Positions 8,584 through 17,258 of a stretch of DNA of 44,658 bases are shown in pieces; position 1 is the first letter of the stretch; each line of letters opens with the position of its first letter. The notes below the pieces were generated by a model that was not told the origin of the DNA, searched no databases, and was given only the letters and a program-made list of their open reading frames with translations. Origin of the DNA: Mycobacterium asiaticum. GTDB lineage: Bacteria; Actinomycetota; Actinomycetes; Mycobacteriales; Mycobacteriaceae. The position numbers and the translations under genes are program-made. The DNA lies in NCBI RefSeq assembly GCF_001668675.1, contig NZ_LZKQ01000120.1, forward strand, positions 1 through 44,658, read 5' to 3'.

Positions 8584-9099
8584 CTACTCGCGGGTAACTT
8601 TACCCTGCAGCTGTTGTAACGCCGCATCCTTGGCTGCGACCGTCTCCGCCAGCTGATCCTGGAACGCCACCACCCTGGCCCGCAGTTCCGGATCGGACGC
8701 CCCCAGCATCCGCACCGCCAACAGGCCCGCGTTGCGGGCGCCACCGATGGACACCGTGGCCACAGGTACCCCGGCCGGCATCTGCACGATCGACAGCAGA
8801 GAGTCCAGACCGTCGAGGCGCGCCAGCGGCACCGGCACCCCGATCACCGGCAACGGCGTCGCGGCGGCGACCATGCCGGGCAGATGCGCGGCTCCCCCCG
8901 CGCCGGCGATGATCACCTCGATGCCCCGGTCGGCGGCCGCCCGGGCGTAATCGAACATCACGGCCGGGGTGCGATGCGCGGACACCACCCGCACCTCGTG
9001 CGGGATGTCGAATTCGGCGAGCGCCGCGGCGGCGTCCTGCATCACCGTCCAGTCGCTGTCGCTGCCCATGATGACCCCGACGCGGGGGCTATTGGTCAT
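8584..9099 (-). CDS. purE: N5-carboxyaminoimidazole ribonucleotide mutase PurE
   Basis: This 171-residue class I PurE converts N5-CAIR to CAIR in purine synthesis, using the product of PurK encoded just upstream. The N-terminal motif [11 protein letters not shown], the SAHRTP motif with its catalytic histidine and the [12 protein letters not shown] loop are all intact. The start at 9099 (ATG of MTNSPRVGV) is chosen because homologues begin here. It overlaps the purK 3' end by 11 nt, implying translational coupling. An upstream in-frame ATG at 9129 would add ten residues inside purK and is less likely. Confidence 0.95.
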   Translation of the reverse strand: MTNSPRVGVIMGSDSDWTVMQDAAAALAEFDIPHEVRVVSAHRTPAVMFDYARAAADRGIEVIIAGAGGAAHLPGMVAAATPLPVIGVPVPLARLDGLDSLLSIVQMPAGVPVATVSIGGARNAGLLAVRMLGASDPELRARVVAFQDQLAETVAAKDAALQQLQGKVTRE

Positions 9100-10315
9100 G
9101 CGGATCCCATCCATCCGTCCACTCGGCATGTGACAACCAGTGTGCCGCCAGTTCGGCGCGTTCCCGCAGCTCGGTCAGGCCCTGCGCGTCCACGACATCC
9201 GTGCCGACGAAGTTGATGTGGCCCACCTTGCGGCCGGGCCGCTCGGTCTTGCCGTACAGGTGGACCCGGGCGTCAGGCATCCGGGCGAACAGGTGATGCA
9301 GGCGTTCGTCGACGGTCATCGCCGGTTCCTGCGCGGCGCCCAGCACGTTGGCCATCACAGTCACCGGTGCCACCGCGTCGGTATGGCCGAGCGGATAGTC
9401 CAGAACCGCCCGCAAATGCTGCTCGAACTGGCTGGTCAGCGACCCGTCCATGGTCCAGTGCCCGGAATTGTGCGGCCGCATCGCCAACTCGTTGACCAGC
9501 AGCGAACCATCGACCCTCTCGAACAACTCAACGGCGAGCACCCCGACAACCCCCAGTTCCCCGGCCAGTCGCAACGCCAGCCGCTGAGCCTCGGCGGCCA
9601 CTTCCTCGGGCAGGTCAGAGGCCGGGGCGATCACCTGGACGCAGATGCCGTCCCGTTGCACGGTCTCCACCACCGGCCACGCCGCGCCCTGGCCAAACGG
9701 TGAACGGGCAACCAGCGCCGAGAGCTCGCGCCGTAATTCCACCCGCTCTTCGATCAGCGCTGGGACGCCGCCGGCAAGGTAGTCGCGGGCGATGTCACGC
9801 GCCTGCGCAACGTCGTCGGCAACCCGCACACCTTTGCCGTCGTATCCGCCCCTGGCCGCCTTGACCACGATCGGCACGTCGACGGTCGCGGCGAAAGCGT
9901 CCAGCTCGTCGATGCCCTCGGTGCTCTCGATGCCCAGGTACCGCGGCACCGGCGCGCCGAGTTCCTCCAGCCGCCGCCGCATGACCAGCTTGTCCTGGGC
10001 GTGCAGCAACGCTCGTGGTGGCGGGGCCACGTTGATGCCCTCGGCGACCAGCTTGTCCAGCAGGTCGGGCGGTACGTGCTCGTGGTCGAACGTCAGCACG
10101 TTGGCCCCCGCCGCCACCCGGCGTAGATCCTCCAGATCGGTATGCGAACCGATCACCACATCGGGGGAAACCTGGGCGGCAGGCTCGTCGGCGGTGTTTG
10201 CCAGCACCCGCAGGCTCTGCCCCAGGGCAATGGCGGCCTGATGGGTCATTCGGGCCAGTTGGCCGCCGCCGACCATGGCGACAAGGGGGGTGCGGGGACT
10301 TGGCACGGCGTTCAT
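9089..10315 (-). CDS. purK: N5-carboxyaminoimidazole ribonucleotide synthase PurK
   Basis: This is an ATP-grasp enzyme of about 408 residues that carboxylates AIR with bicarbonate and ATP to N5-CAIR. Visible signatures are the N-terminal [11 protein letters not shown] nucleotide loop, [14 protein letters not shown] (ATP-grasp) and the metal/ATP segment [15 protein letters not shown] take ATG 10315 as start, with AGGA about 10 nt upstream. The open frame continues up to an ATG at 10375, which would add 20 residues without family similarity. The gene diverges from the GtrA gene across roughly 100 bp and is followed by purE with overlap. Confidence 0.94.
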   Translation of the reverse strand: MNAVPSPRTPLVAMVGGGQLARMTHQAAIALGQSLRVLANTADEPAAQVSPDVVIGSHTDLEDLRRVAAGANVLTFDHEHVPPDLLDKLVAEGINVAPPPRALLHAQDKLVMRRRLEELGAPVPRYLGIESTEGIDELDAFAATVDVPIVVKAARGGYDGKGVRVADDVAQARDIARDYLAGGVPALIEERVELRRELSALVARSPFGQGAAWPVVETVQRDGICVQVIAPASDLPEEVAAEAQRLALRLAGELGVVGVLAVELFERVDGSLLVNELAMRPHNSGHWTMDGSLTSQFEQHLRAVLDYPLGHTDAVAPVTVMANVLGAAQEPAMTVDERLHHLFARMPDARVHLYGKTERPGRKVGHINFVGTDVVDAQGLTELRERAELAAHWLSHAEWTDGWDPHDQ

Positions 10316-10400
10316 GTTGTCACGGTTCCTGACCGGCGTGTTTGCCGGCTGGGCCGCCAAATTGTTATGTACCATTTTGCGCCGGTTTCGAGATCAACCG

Positions 10401-10406
10401 TAGACT
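10401..10406 (+). promoter_or_regulatory. Extended -10 (TAGACT) of a probable leaderless transcript for the GtrA gene
   Basis: TAGACT fits the mycobacterial TANNNT -10 box and ends 8 nt before the GTG at 10415, with no Shine-Dalgarno in between. This spacing is typical of leaderless mRNAs in mycobacteria. Inferred from position only. Confidence 0.45.
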
Positions 10407-10414
10407 GGCGCACT

Positions 10415-11104
10415 GTGTCCTTTGCCGATGCCACAATTGCGCGCCTCCCCGGGGTCCTTCAACCCTTCGCGATGCGCCACCATGAGCTGATCAAATTCGC
10501 CATCGTCGGCGGCACCACATTCATCATCGACTCAGCAATTTTCTACACGCTGAAGCTGACAATTCTGGAACCCAAGCCTGTCACCGCCAAGGTGATCGCC
10601 GGCATCGTCGCGGTCATCGCGTCGTACGTGCTGAATCGGGAGTGGAGTTTCCGGGACCGCGGTGGCCGCGAGCGTCACCACGAGGCGCTGCTGTTCTTCG
10701 CGTTCAGCGGTGTGGGCGTGCTGCTGAGCATGGCGCCGCTGTGGTTCTCCAGTTACGTCCTGCAGCTGCGCGTTCCCAACGTGACGCTGACGGTGGAAAA
10801 CCTGGCCGACTTCCTGTCCGCGTACATCATCGGGAACCTGCTGCAGATGGCGTTCCGGTTCTGGGCGTTCCGCCGCTGGGTGTTCCCCGACCAGTTCGCG
10901 CGGAACCCGGACAAGGCGCTGGAGTCCGCGCTGACGGCGGGCGGGATTGCCGAGGTCTTCGAAGACGCGATAGAAGGCGGGTTTGAAGAGAGCAACGTCA
11001 CGGTGCTGCGGGCGTGGCGCAACCGCCGTGCCAGCCGGGCGACGAGCCGGGCGGGGTCTCAGCTCGGCGACTCCTCCGAGCCCAAGGTGTCGAAGACTTC
11101 GTGA
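10415..11104 (+). CDS. GtrA-family membrane protein
   Basis: This 229-residue protein has four predicted membrane segments in the GtrA/DPMS arrangement (starting at KFAIVGGTTFIIDSAIFY and ending with ADFLSAYIIGNLLQMAF). The motif NREWSF follows the second helix, and a charged cytoplasmic C-terminal tail of about 75 residues follows the last. GtrA proteins help move polyprenyl-linked sugars across the membrane or build the cell envelope; here the substrate is unknown. The protein matches Rv3277 in my recollection. The GTG at 10415 is used because homologues start SFADATIARLP. The 3' end overlaps the convergent PH-domain gene by 46 bp. Confidence 0.9.
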   Translation: MSFADATIARLPGVLQPFAMRHHELIKFAIVGGTTFIIDSAIFYTLKLTILEPKPVTAKVIAGIVAVIASYVLNREWSFRDRGGRERHHEALLFFAFSGVGVLLSMAPLWFSSYVLQLRVPNVTLTVENLADFLSAYIIGNLLQMAFRFWAFRRWVFPDQFARNPDKALESALTAGGIAEVFEDAIEGGFEESNVTVLRAWRNRRASRATSRAGSQLGDSSEPKVSKTS

Positions 11105-11577
11105 TACAGCAGCGCGTGCACCTCTCGTAGCCGCGGAATGTTGTAGAACTCCAACGGGTCCTGTGACGCCGACTCGATAATCAGCGTCCCGGTCCGGAAC
11201 ATCCGTTCGGAGATCCGGTCGCGGAACTCCACGCTGTTGATCCGGGCCAACGGGATGTCGATGCCACTGCGGGTCAGCACACCGTGCCGGTACATCACCC
11301 GCCGGTTGGTGACCACGAAGTGCGTGGTCAGCCAGGTCAGAAACGGCCACACCGTCAGCCAGCCGATAATGATCAGCCAGATTCCCCAGATCACGCCGTA
11401 CAGGATCTTCTTCGCCATCGGCTGCCACTGGGTGGATTCGACGAACCCCGTGCCCAGGGCGGCCACGCCGGTCAGCAGGATCAGCACCAGAATCGGCAGG
11501 ATCAGCCGCTTCCAGTGCGGGTGGCGATGCAGCACCACTTTCTCACCGGCGGCCAGGGCGTTGTCCGGATAGCTCAT
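11059..11577 (-). CDS. PH-domain (bPH2/DUF304) membrane protein
   Basis: This 172-residue protein has two N-terminal membrane helices (about 25-46 and 58-84) followed by a bacterial PH-like domain (about 85-160), recognisable from FVVTNRRVMYRHGVLTRSGIDIPLARINSVEF. It is similar to Rv3278c. Such proteins sit at the inner face of the membrane. The function is unknown, although the conserved neighbours (GtrA, birA, accD5) suggest an envelope role. Its coding end overlaps the convergent GtrA gene by 46 bp, so each 3' end encodes protein on both strands. The ATG at 11577 is 40 bp downstream of the birA stop on the same strand. Confidence 0.88.
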   Translation of the reverse strand: MSYPDNALAAGEKVVLHRHPHWKRLILPILVLILLTGVAALGTGFVESTQWQPMAKKILYGVIWGIWLIIIGWLTVWPFLTWLTTHFVVTNRRVMYRHGVLTRSGIDIPLARINSVEFRDRISERMFRTGTLIIESASQDPLEFYNIPRLREVHALLYHEVFDTLGSEESPS

Positions 11578-11617
11578 TCCGTGACCTTAATCGCCGGTGG
11601 AAGCCTTCAGCTCGGAT

Positions 11618-12445
11618 TCAGCGCAGATGCACGACGTCGCCGGCGGATACCACCACCGTCTGGCCCGATTTGCTCGCGTCGTTGGGATCCCAGGTTTCCA
11701 GGCACAACCGGCCCTGTTCGTCGATATCGCGGGCGATGCCGACCAGCGCCTGACCGCCGGGCAACTCGGCGCGCACCCGGGAGCCGATGGTGAGGCTGCG
11801 GGCCCGGTAATCATTGGCCAACCGGGAGTCGGCGCCCGACGCCGCGCGCCAGCCGGCGATGCGCTCTCCCAGTTCGCGCAGCAACCGGCAGGTCAGCACG
11901 GTCCGGTCGGGGTTCACGACGCCCTGGTCCAGCAGCGAGGTGGCACCGGGCCCCTCGACGTCCGCGGGAACCTCGCTGACATTGAGGCCTACCCCGATCA
12001 CCGCGAAGGGGTGCGCGACCTCGGCCAGGATGCCGGCCAACTTGGCGCCGTTGGCCAGCACGTCGTTAGGCCACTTCAGGCCCGCCTCGACGGTGCTGAC
12101 CCCGGCAACCGAGTCGACCACGGCCAGGCCGGTGGCCAGCGACAGCCATCCCCAGGCCGCGGCCGGGACGTCGTCCACCCGCACCCCGACCGACACGGTG
12201 ATCTGCGCCCGGGGCGATGCGGACCAGCCACGGCCGTGACGGCCCCGTCCGGCGGTCTGGTGCTCGGCGATCAACACCGCGCCGTCGATATCGGCCCCGG
12301 ACGCCGCCCGCGCCAGCAGGTCGGCGTTGGTGGAGCCCGTTTCGGCAACGACGTCGAGTTGCCGCCAGTACGACGAGTCGCCTATCACCTCGGCGCGCAG
12401 CGCGGACTCGTCGATCGGCGGAGGGAGCTGATCGCGGTCGGTCAC
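11618..12445 (-). CDS. birA: Biotin-protein ligase BirA (class I, no DNA-binding domain)
   Basis: This 275-residue ligase activates biotin to biotinyl-AMP and transfers it to a target lysine, here most obviously the EAMKMEN lysine of AccA3 encoded in this window. The biotin/ATP loop is GRGRHGRGW, followed by KWPNDV and the AKLAGILAE segment with the catalytic lysine. The C-terminal SH3-like domain is present. There is no N-terminal helix-turn-helix, so it is a pure enzyme, not a repressor. The start is GTG at 12445. It lies 9 bp after the KstD-like gene on the same strand, so the two could be co-transcribed. Confidence 0.95.
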   Translation of the reverse strand: MTDRDQLPPPIDESALRAEVIGDSSYWRQLDVVAETGSTNADLLARAASGADIDGAVLIAEHQTAGRGRHGRGWSASPRAQITVSVGVRVDDVPAAAWGWLSLATGLAVVDSVAGVSTVEAGLKWPNDVLANGAKLAGILAEVAHPFAVIGVGLNVSEVPADVEGPGATSLLDQGVVNPDRTVLTCRLLRELGERIAGWRAASGADSRLANDYRARSLTIGSRVRAELPGGQALVGIARDIDEQGRLCLETWDPNDASKSGQTVVVSAGDVVHLR

Positions 12446-12454
12446 CCGGCAAGC

Positions 12455-14023
12455 TTAAAGACCCGACGCGCGTCCCAGCATGTCCCGTACCGCCAAATGG
12501 CTGAACAGCATGCTGGTGCCGATCGGGTTACCCCCGCCCGGATAGGCCGTGCCGCTGGGCGCCGCCATGGTGTTGCCGGCCGCGTACAGGCCCGGGATGG
12601 GGTGGCCCGAGCGGTCCAGCACCCGGGCGGCGGCATCGGTGCGCAACCCGCCCTTGGTGCCCAGGTCCGAGATACCGAAGGCCGCGGCATGGAACGGTGG
12701 CCGGTCGATGGGCACCAGCGGCGAGGCCCCGCCGGAGAACGCGCGGTCGAACGCCTCGTCGCCGCGACCGAAATCTTCGTCGACACCCGTCGCGGCGAAG
12801 CCGTTGAACCGGGCGACCGCGGCCACCAACGCATCGGGCGGCACCCCGATCTTGGTGGCCAGTCCCTCGAGCGTGCCGGCGGTGTGCCACAGCCCGGCGT
12901 CCAGATATCTCTGCGTTTCGACGATGGACACGTTGGCGGCCTTGACCGGCGGCACCTCGCCCTCGCGATCGTCGTAGATCATCCAGTACGGCAGTGTCAG
13001 CGAGCCGTCCTGCAACTGGGCGATGATCTCGCGGCCGGCCCGGTCGTAGGCGCGTGACTCGTTGACGAACCGGTTGCCGTCCTGGTTGACGAAGATTCCG
13101 CCGGTGAACCACAGCGCGAACGCCGAGCGGCCGTCGGGATGGGTCATACCCGGTGACCACCACGCCTGGTCCAGCAGGTCGGTGTCGGCGCCTGCCGCGA
13201 TGCCTGCCTGCAGCGCCTGGCCTCGGCTGCCGGGACCGCCCATCGTGTCCCGGGCCACGCCGGGCACGCCGTACCGGCGGCGCAGGTCTTCGTTGCCCTC
13301 GAAGCCGCCGGCCGCCAGCAGGACACCCCGTCGGGTGCGGATCGCGCTGCGCCGACCCGCGTTCTCGACGACGGCGCCCACCACCTTGCCGTCGTCGACC
13401 ACGAGTTCGACCAGCGCCGTGTCGCGGCGCAGCGTGGCGTTCGGGTGCTGGGCGATGGCTTTGAGGAAGCGCGCGATCAGGGCGCGACCACCGATGTAGT
13501 AGTCGGGCGGGGTGGGCGCGCCGAGTCGGTCGGTGTCCAGCGGCCCGCGGATCGCGTCCCGCAGTTCCGGGGCGGCCGCGACTTTGAGCGGCTTGGCCGC
13601 GATGTGCCGCTGCCCATCCAGCCGGGCCTTGGGTGCCTTGCCGTAGTAGTCGGGCCACGGCAGCGGGACGAACTTGATGTTCGGATCCTGCTCGAGGTAC
13701 TCGACCAGCGGAGCGCCGCCGCGGACGTAGGTTTCCTGTAATTCGCGGGGAGTGCGGTCGCCGACCACGGCGCGGTAGTAGGTCAATGCGTCTTCGATGG
13801 TGTCGTCAGTACCGGCGCGGATCAGCACCGGGTTGCATGGAAACCACACCCCGCCGCCGCCCGAATACGCGGTGGTGCCGCCGAACTTGTCGGTCGCTTC
13901 GACGAGCAGCACGTCGAGGCCCTCGCGGGCGGCGGTATAGGCGCCGGTTACGCCCCCGCCGCCGGAACCGGCGACCAGCACGTCGTGTTCTTCGGTCCAC
14001 TCCACCGCAAGACGGGCGCCCAT
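12455..14023 (-). CDS. FAD-dependent 3-ketosteroid delta-1-dehydrogenase-like flavoprotein
   Basis: This 522-residue flavoprotein belongs to the fumarate reductase/KstD superfamily. The dinucleotide fold is at the N-terminus (VLVAGSGGGGVTGAY, then EATDKFGGTTAYSGGG). The C-terminal FAD loop is GLYAAGNTMAAPSGTAYPGGGNPIG. Tyr494 and Gly498 in it align by motif with the catalytic Tyr/Gly of KstD enzymes, which desaturate ring A of 3-ketosteroids. It may therefore act on steroids, but this superfamily is wide and the true substrate is unproven. It sits between birA and accD5, which I recall as direct neighbours in M. tuberculosis, so it is an addition or a retained gene in this lineage. Confidence 0.85.
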   Translation of the reverse strand: MGARLAVEWTEEHDVLVAGSGGGGVTGAYTAAREGLDVLLVEATDKFGGTTAYSGGGGVWFPCNPVLIRAGTDDTIEDALTYYRAVVGDRTPRELQETYVRGGAPLVEYLEQDPNIKFVPLPWPDYYGKAPKARLDGQRHIAAKPLKVAAAPELRDAIRGPLDTDRLGAPTPPDYYIGGRALIARFLKAIAQHPNATLRRDTALVELVVDDGKVVGAVVENAGRRSAIRTRRGVLLAAGGFEGNEDLRRRYGVPGVARDTMGGPGSRGQALQAGIAAGADTDLLDQAWWSPGMTHPDGRSAFALWFTGGIFVNQDGNRFVNESRAYDRAGREIIAQLQDGSLTLPYWMIYDDREGEVPPVKAANVSIVETQRYLDAGLWHTAGTLEGLATKIGVPPDALVAAVARFNGFAATGVDEDFGRGDEAFDRAFSGGASPLVPIDRPPFHAAAFGISDLGTKGGLRTDAAARVLDRSGHPIPGLYAAGNTMAAPSGTAYPGGGNPIGTSMLFSHLAVRDMLGRASGL

Positions 14024-14082
14024 CAGCGGAGAGTACTTAAGGACTGATTAAGGGCCTCCGAAGGGTCCGGTGGGGTTGCCGA

Positions 14083-14088
14083 TAACAT
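14083..14088 (+). promoter_or_regulatory. Putative -10 (TAACAT) giving a leaderless accD5 transcript
   Basis: TAACAT, within GATAACAT, ends 8 nt before the accD5 ATG at 14097, and no Shine-Dalgarno lies between. This fits a TANNNT -10 box with transcription starting at or very near the start codon. Position-based inference. Confidence 0.45.
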
Positions 14089-14096
14089 CGACTCCC

Positions 14097-15746
14097 ATGA
14101 CAAGCGTTACCGACCCCTCTGCCCATACCGCAGAACCTGCAGGCGAGCACGTCATTGACATTCACACCACCGCGGGCAAGCTGGCCGAACTGCACAAGCG
14201 ACGGGAGGAGTCGCTGCACCCGGTCGGTGAAGCCGCCGTCGACAAGGTTCACGCCAAGGGCAAGCTGACGGCTCGGGAGCGCATCACCGCGTTACTGGAC
14301 GAGGATTCGTTCGTCGAACTTGACGCGCTGGCCAAGCACCGCAGCACCAATTTCGGGCTGGAGAAGAACCGTCCGGTCGGCGACGGCGTGGTCACTGGCT
14401 ACGGCACCATCGACGGTCGCGACGTGTGCATCTTCAGCCAGGATGCCACCGTGTTCGGCGGCAGCCTCGGCGAGGTGTACGGCGAGAAGATCGTCAAGGT
14501 GCAGGACCTGGCGATCAAGACGGGTCGGCCGCTGATCGGCATCAACGACGGCGCCGGAGCCCGCATTCAGGAAGGCGTGGTCTCGCTCGGCCTGTACAGC
14601 CGGATCTTCCGCAACAACATCCTGGCGTCCGGCGTCATCCCGCAGATCTCGCTGATCATGGGCGCCGCGGCCGGTGGGCACGTCTACTCCCCCGCGCTTA
14701 CCGACTTCGTGATCATGGTCGACCAGACCAGCCAGATGTTCATCACCGGACCCGACGTCATCAAGACCGTCACGGGCGAGGACGTCACCATGGAAGAACT
14801 GGGTGGCGCCCACACCCACATGGCCAAGTCGGGGACGCTGCACTACGTCGCCTCCGGTGAGCAGGATGCGTTCGAATACGTGCGGGAGCTACTCAGCTAC
14901 CTGCCGCCCAACAACGCCACCGACCCGCCGCGCGAGCCGGCCCCGCTGCCGGTCGGCGCGATCGAGGACAACCTGACCGACGAAGACCTCGAGCTGGACA
15001 CGCTGATCCCGGATTCGCCCAACCAGCCCTACGACATGCACGAGGTGATCACCCGAATCCTCGACGACGACGAGTTCCTGGAAATCCAGGCGGGCTACGC
15101 GCAGAACATCGTCGTGGGATTCGGCCGCATCGAGGGCCGCCCGGTCGGCATCGTCGCCAACCAGCCCACGCACTTCGCCGGCTGTCTGGACATCAACGCC
15201 TCGGAGAAGGCGGCCCGGTTCGTGCGGACCTGCGACTGCTTCAACATCCCGATCGTGATGCTCGTCGACGTCCCAGGCTTCCTGCCCGGCACCGGCCAGG
15301 AATACAACGGCATCATCCGGCGCGGCGCCAAGCTGCTCTACGCCTATGGCGAGGCCACCGTCCCGAAGATCACCGTCATCACCCGCAAGGCCTACGGCGG
15401 CGCGTACTGCGTCATGGGCTCCAAGGACATGGGCTGCGACGTCAACCTGGCCTGGCCCACCGCCCAGATCGCGGTGATGGGCGCCTCCGGAGCGGTCGGG
15501 TTCGTGTACCGGCAGAAGCTGAAGGAAGCAGCCCAGGCCGGCGAGGATGTCGAGGCGCTGCGCCTGCAGCTGCAGCAGGAGTACGAGGACACGCTGGTCA
15601 ACCCCTACATCGCTGCCGAGCGCGGGTATGTCGACGCGGTGATCCCGCCGTCGTACACGCGTGGGTACATCGGGACGGCGCTGCGGCTGCTGGAACGCAA
15701 GATCGCGCAGTTGCCGCCGAAGAAGCATGGGAACATTCCGCTGTGA
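14097..15746 (+). CDS. accD5: Acyl-CoA carboxylase carboxyltransferase beta subunit AccD5
   Basis: This 549-residue carboxyltransferase moves CO2 from carboxybiotin on AccA3 to propionyl-CoA (and acetyl-CoA), making the methylmalonyl-CoA needed for methyl-branched lipids. Two crotonase-like halves are visible, the first with [13 protein letters not shown] and [12 protein letters not shown], the second with [10 protein letters not shown] and [12 protein letters not shown]. Both oxyanion-hole regions are intact. The sequence closely follows what I remember of M. tuberculosis AccD5 (Rv3280). The start at 14097 ([10 protein letters not shown]) matches that protein; an in-frame upstream start at 14070 is not favoured. 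It is coupled by a GTGA overlap to accE5. Confidence 0.96.
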   Translation: MTSVTDPSAHTAEPAGEHVIDIHTTAGKLAELHKRREESLHPVGEAAVDKVHAKGKLTARERITALLDEDSFVELDALAKHRSTNFGLEKNRPVGDGVVTGYGTIDGRDVCIFSQDATVFGGSLGEVYGEKIVKVQDLAIKTGRPLIGINDGAGARIQEGVVSLGLYSRIFRNNILASGVIPQISLIMGAAAGGHVYSPALTDFVIMVDQTSQMFITGPDVIKTVTGEDVTMEELGGAHTHMAKSGTLHYVASGEQDAFEYVRELLSYLPPNNATDPPREPAPLPVGAIEDNLTDEDLELDTLIPDSPNQPYDMHEVITRILDDDEFLEIQAGYAQNIVVGFGRIEGRPVGIVANQPTHFAGCLDINASEKAARFVRTCDCFNIPIVMLVDVPGFLPGTGQEYNGIIRRGAKLLYAYGEATVPKITVITRKAYGGAYCVMGSKDMGCDVNLAWPTAQIAVMGASGAVGFVYRQKLKEAAQAGEDVEALRLQLQQEYEDTLVNPYIAAERGYVDAVIPPSYTRGYIGTALRLLERKIAQLPPKKHGNIPL

Positions 15747-15997
15747 CCGATCTCAGCGAACCGAGCGAAACCACCGAGGTTCCACAGCCGCATGAGCCGC
15801 ACATCCAGGTCCTCAAGGGCGAACCGACCGTCGAGGAACTAGGTGCGCTGATCGCTGTCCTCGGCACGATCGGCGGCGGGACCGCGCCACCCCCGCCCGA
15901 GCCTGCCCGCTGGGGGCTGCCGGTGGACAAGTTGCGCTATCCCGTCTACAGCTGGCAACGCATCACCCTGCAGGAAATGGTGCACATGCGTCGATGA
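15743..15997 (+). CDS. accE5: Acyl-CoA carboxylase epsilon subunit AccE5
   Basis: This 84-residue protein is the small epsilon subunit that binds AccA3-AccD5 and raises complex activity in actinobacteria. The family core is visible ([19 protein letters not shown]) and is followed by the typical RWGLP...YSWQR segment. The acidic, proline-rich N-terminus is as expected. GTG at 15743 overlaps the accD5 stop (GTGA), and the stop at 15995-15997 overlaps the maf ATG (ATGA). The three genes are therefore translated as a chain. Confidence 0.93.
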   Translation: MTDLSEPSETTEVPQPHEPHIQVLKGEPTVEELGALIAVLGTIGGGTAPPPPEPARWGLPVDKLRYPVYSWQRITLQEMVHMRR

Positions 15998-16647
15998 CGC
16001 GGCTGGTGCTCGGGTCGGCCTCCTCCGGTCGACTCACCGTGCTCCGCCAGGCCGGCGTTGATCCGCTGGTGCTGGTGTCCGGCGTTGACGAAGACGAACT
16101 GATGGTCGCGCTGGGACCGGACGCCCCGCCCGAGGAGGTGGTGCGCGTCCTGGCCCGCGCCAAGGCCGAACACGTGACGGCCACGCTGCTCGAACGAGGT
16201 TCCGATGTCACCGCGGACTGCGTTGTGCTGGGCTGCGATTCGATGCTTTTGCTGGACGGTCGGCTGTGCGGCAAGCCCGACTCGGTCGCTGCTGCGCGGC
16301 GCCAATGGCAGTCGATGGCCGGCCGGGCGGGCCACCTGCACACCGGGCACTGCCTGATCCGGGTGCGCGACCACCGCGTCGTGCATCTGGCCGCGCAAAC
16401 GTCGATCACCATGGTCCGATTCGGTGAGCCGTCGAGTGATGACCTGGAGGCCTACCTGGCCAGCGGCGAACCGTTGGGCGTCGCAGGGGCGTTCACCCTG
16501 GATGGCCTGGGCGGCTGGTTCGTCGACGGCGTGGACGGTGACCCGTCGACGGTGATCGGGGTGAGCCTGCCGCTGCTGCGCGCCCTGTTGGCAGGTTGCG
16601 GGCTGTCGGTAGCGGCCCTATGGGCCGGTAATGGTGTCTCCGCATGA
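15994..16647 (+). CDS. maf: Maf-family nucleotide pyrophosphatase
   Basis: This 217-residue Maf/HAM1-like enzyme hydrolyses non-canonical or excess nucleoside triphosphates to monophosphates and may guard against modified nucleotides. The N-terminal [16 protein letters not shown] is the Maf signature, although the second serine is followed by glycine rather than the usual Pro-Arg. D82 in [11 protein letters not shown] and K94 in GKPDS are the expected catalytic and binding residues. It is the third gene of the accD5-accE5-maf overlap chain, as for Rv3282. Its placement with lipid carboxylase genes is conserved but not functionally explained. Confidence 0.9.
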   Translation: MTRLVLGSASSGRLTVLRQAGVDPLVLVSGVDEDELMVALGPDAPPEEVVRVLARAKAEHVTATLLERGSDVTADCVVLGCDSMLLLDGRLCGKPDSVAAARRQWQSMAGRAGHLHTGHCLIRVRDHRVVHLAAQTSITMVRFGEPSSDDLEAYLASGEPLGVAGAFTLDGLGGWFVDGVDGDPSTVIGVSLPLLRALLAGCGLSVAALWAGNGVSA

Positions 16648-16756
16648 TGGACGTGCGCCGAGCGTGGGGGCTATGGCCCAAAATGGCTGCGATCTGGTAC
16701 CGGAGGCTCACGTTCGGCGCGGCATGCGCCGCACAAGCCCCCACCCGAGGAGTGAC

Positions 16757-17245
16757 GTGATCACCTGGGCCGAATTCGCCGCCGCCGCGCCGCACATCGC
16801 CGCGATTTTCGAGCGACGGCACCGCGCCGCAGGCAATCTGTGCATGCTGGCCACGCTGAGATCGGACGGGTTCCCGCGGATCAGCCCGATGGAGCCGCGC
16901 ATCTTCGAAGACCAGCTGTGGATCACCGGAATGCCGAACACCACCAAATACCGTGACCTGCAACGAGATCCACGCCTGTGCCTGCACACCGCGACGGTCG
17001 ACACCGCGGTATCCGAGGGTGACGCGAAGCTGTGGGGCCGGGCGTATGTCGTCCCCTACGGCGAGTTGCACCGACGCTTCGCCGCGGCACTGTTCGACGA
17101 GATCGGGCTCGATCTGCGCGACCAGGAGTTCGACCTCATCGGCGTCGACATCACCGGCGCGTCGGCGGTCGAAGTCCAAGACGACCACCTCGACATCACG
17201 GTCTGGAAGCCGGGCCAGCCCGAGCGGGTGGTGCGCAAGCACTGA
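16757..17245 (+). CDS. PNPOx-fold (pyridoxamine 5'-phosphate oxidase-like) protein
   Basis: This protein of about 162 residues has the split-barrel PNPOx fold pattern: CMLATLRSDGFPRISPMEPRIFEDQLWI, then TTKYRDLQRDPRLCLHT. This family includes FMN- or F420-dependent oxidoreductases and heme/biliverdin-binding proteins. Neither cofactor nor substrate can be fixed from the sequence. GTG 16757 is selected because GAGGAG at 16747-16752 directly precedes it. The open frame reaches back to 16631 inside maf, but that extension is low-complexity and out of family. It lies between maf and sseA, which I recall as adjacent in M. tuberculosis, so it may be an accessory gene here. Confidence 0.8.
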   Translation: MITWAEFAAAAPHIAAIFERRHRAAGNLCMLATLRSDGFPRISPMEPRIFEDQLWITGMPNTTKYRDLQRDPRLCLHTATVDTAVSEGDAKLWGRAYVVPYGELHRRFAAALFDEIGLDLRDQEFDLIGVDITGASAVEVQDDHLDITVWKPGQPERVVRKH

Positions 17246-17246
17246 G

Positions 17247-17252
17247 TAGGCT
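17247..17252 (+). promoter_or_regulatory. Putative -10 (TAGGCT) giving a leaderless sseA transcript
   Basis: TAGGCT ends 6 nt before the GTG at 17259, overlapping the end of the preceding gene. The spacing fits a TANNNT -10 with transcription starting at the GTG itself. No Shine-Dalgarno is present. Confidence 0.5.
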
Positions 17253-17258
17253 TTAGGC

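Noticed and set aside
12528..13658. Long open frame on the - strand inside the KstD-like gene
   Set aside because: It overlaps the well-supported flavoprotein in another frame and has the Arg/Gly/Ala-rich composition typical of shadow frames in GC-rich DNA.
16712..16732. GC-rich hairpin (CGGCGC-GGCAT-GCGCCG) between maf and the PNPOx gene
   Set aside because: No T-run follows and transcription probably continues to the next gene, so I do not call it a terminator.
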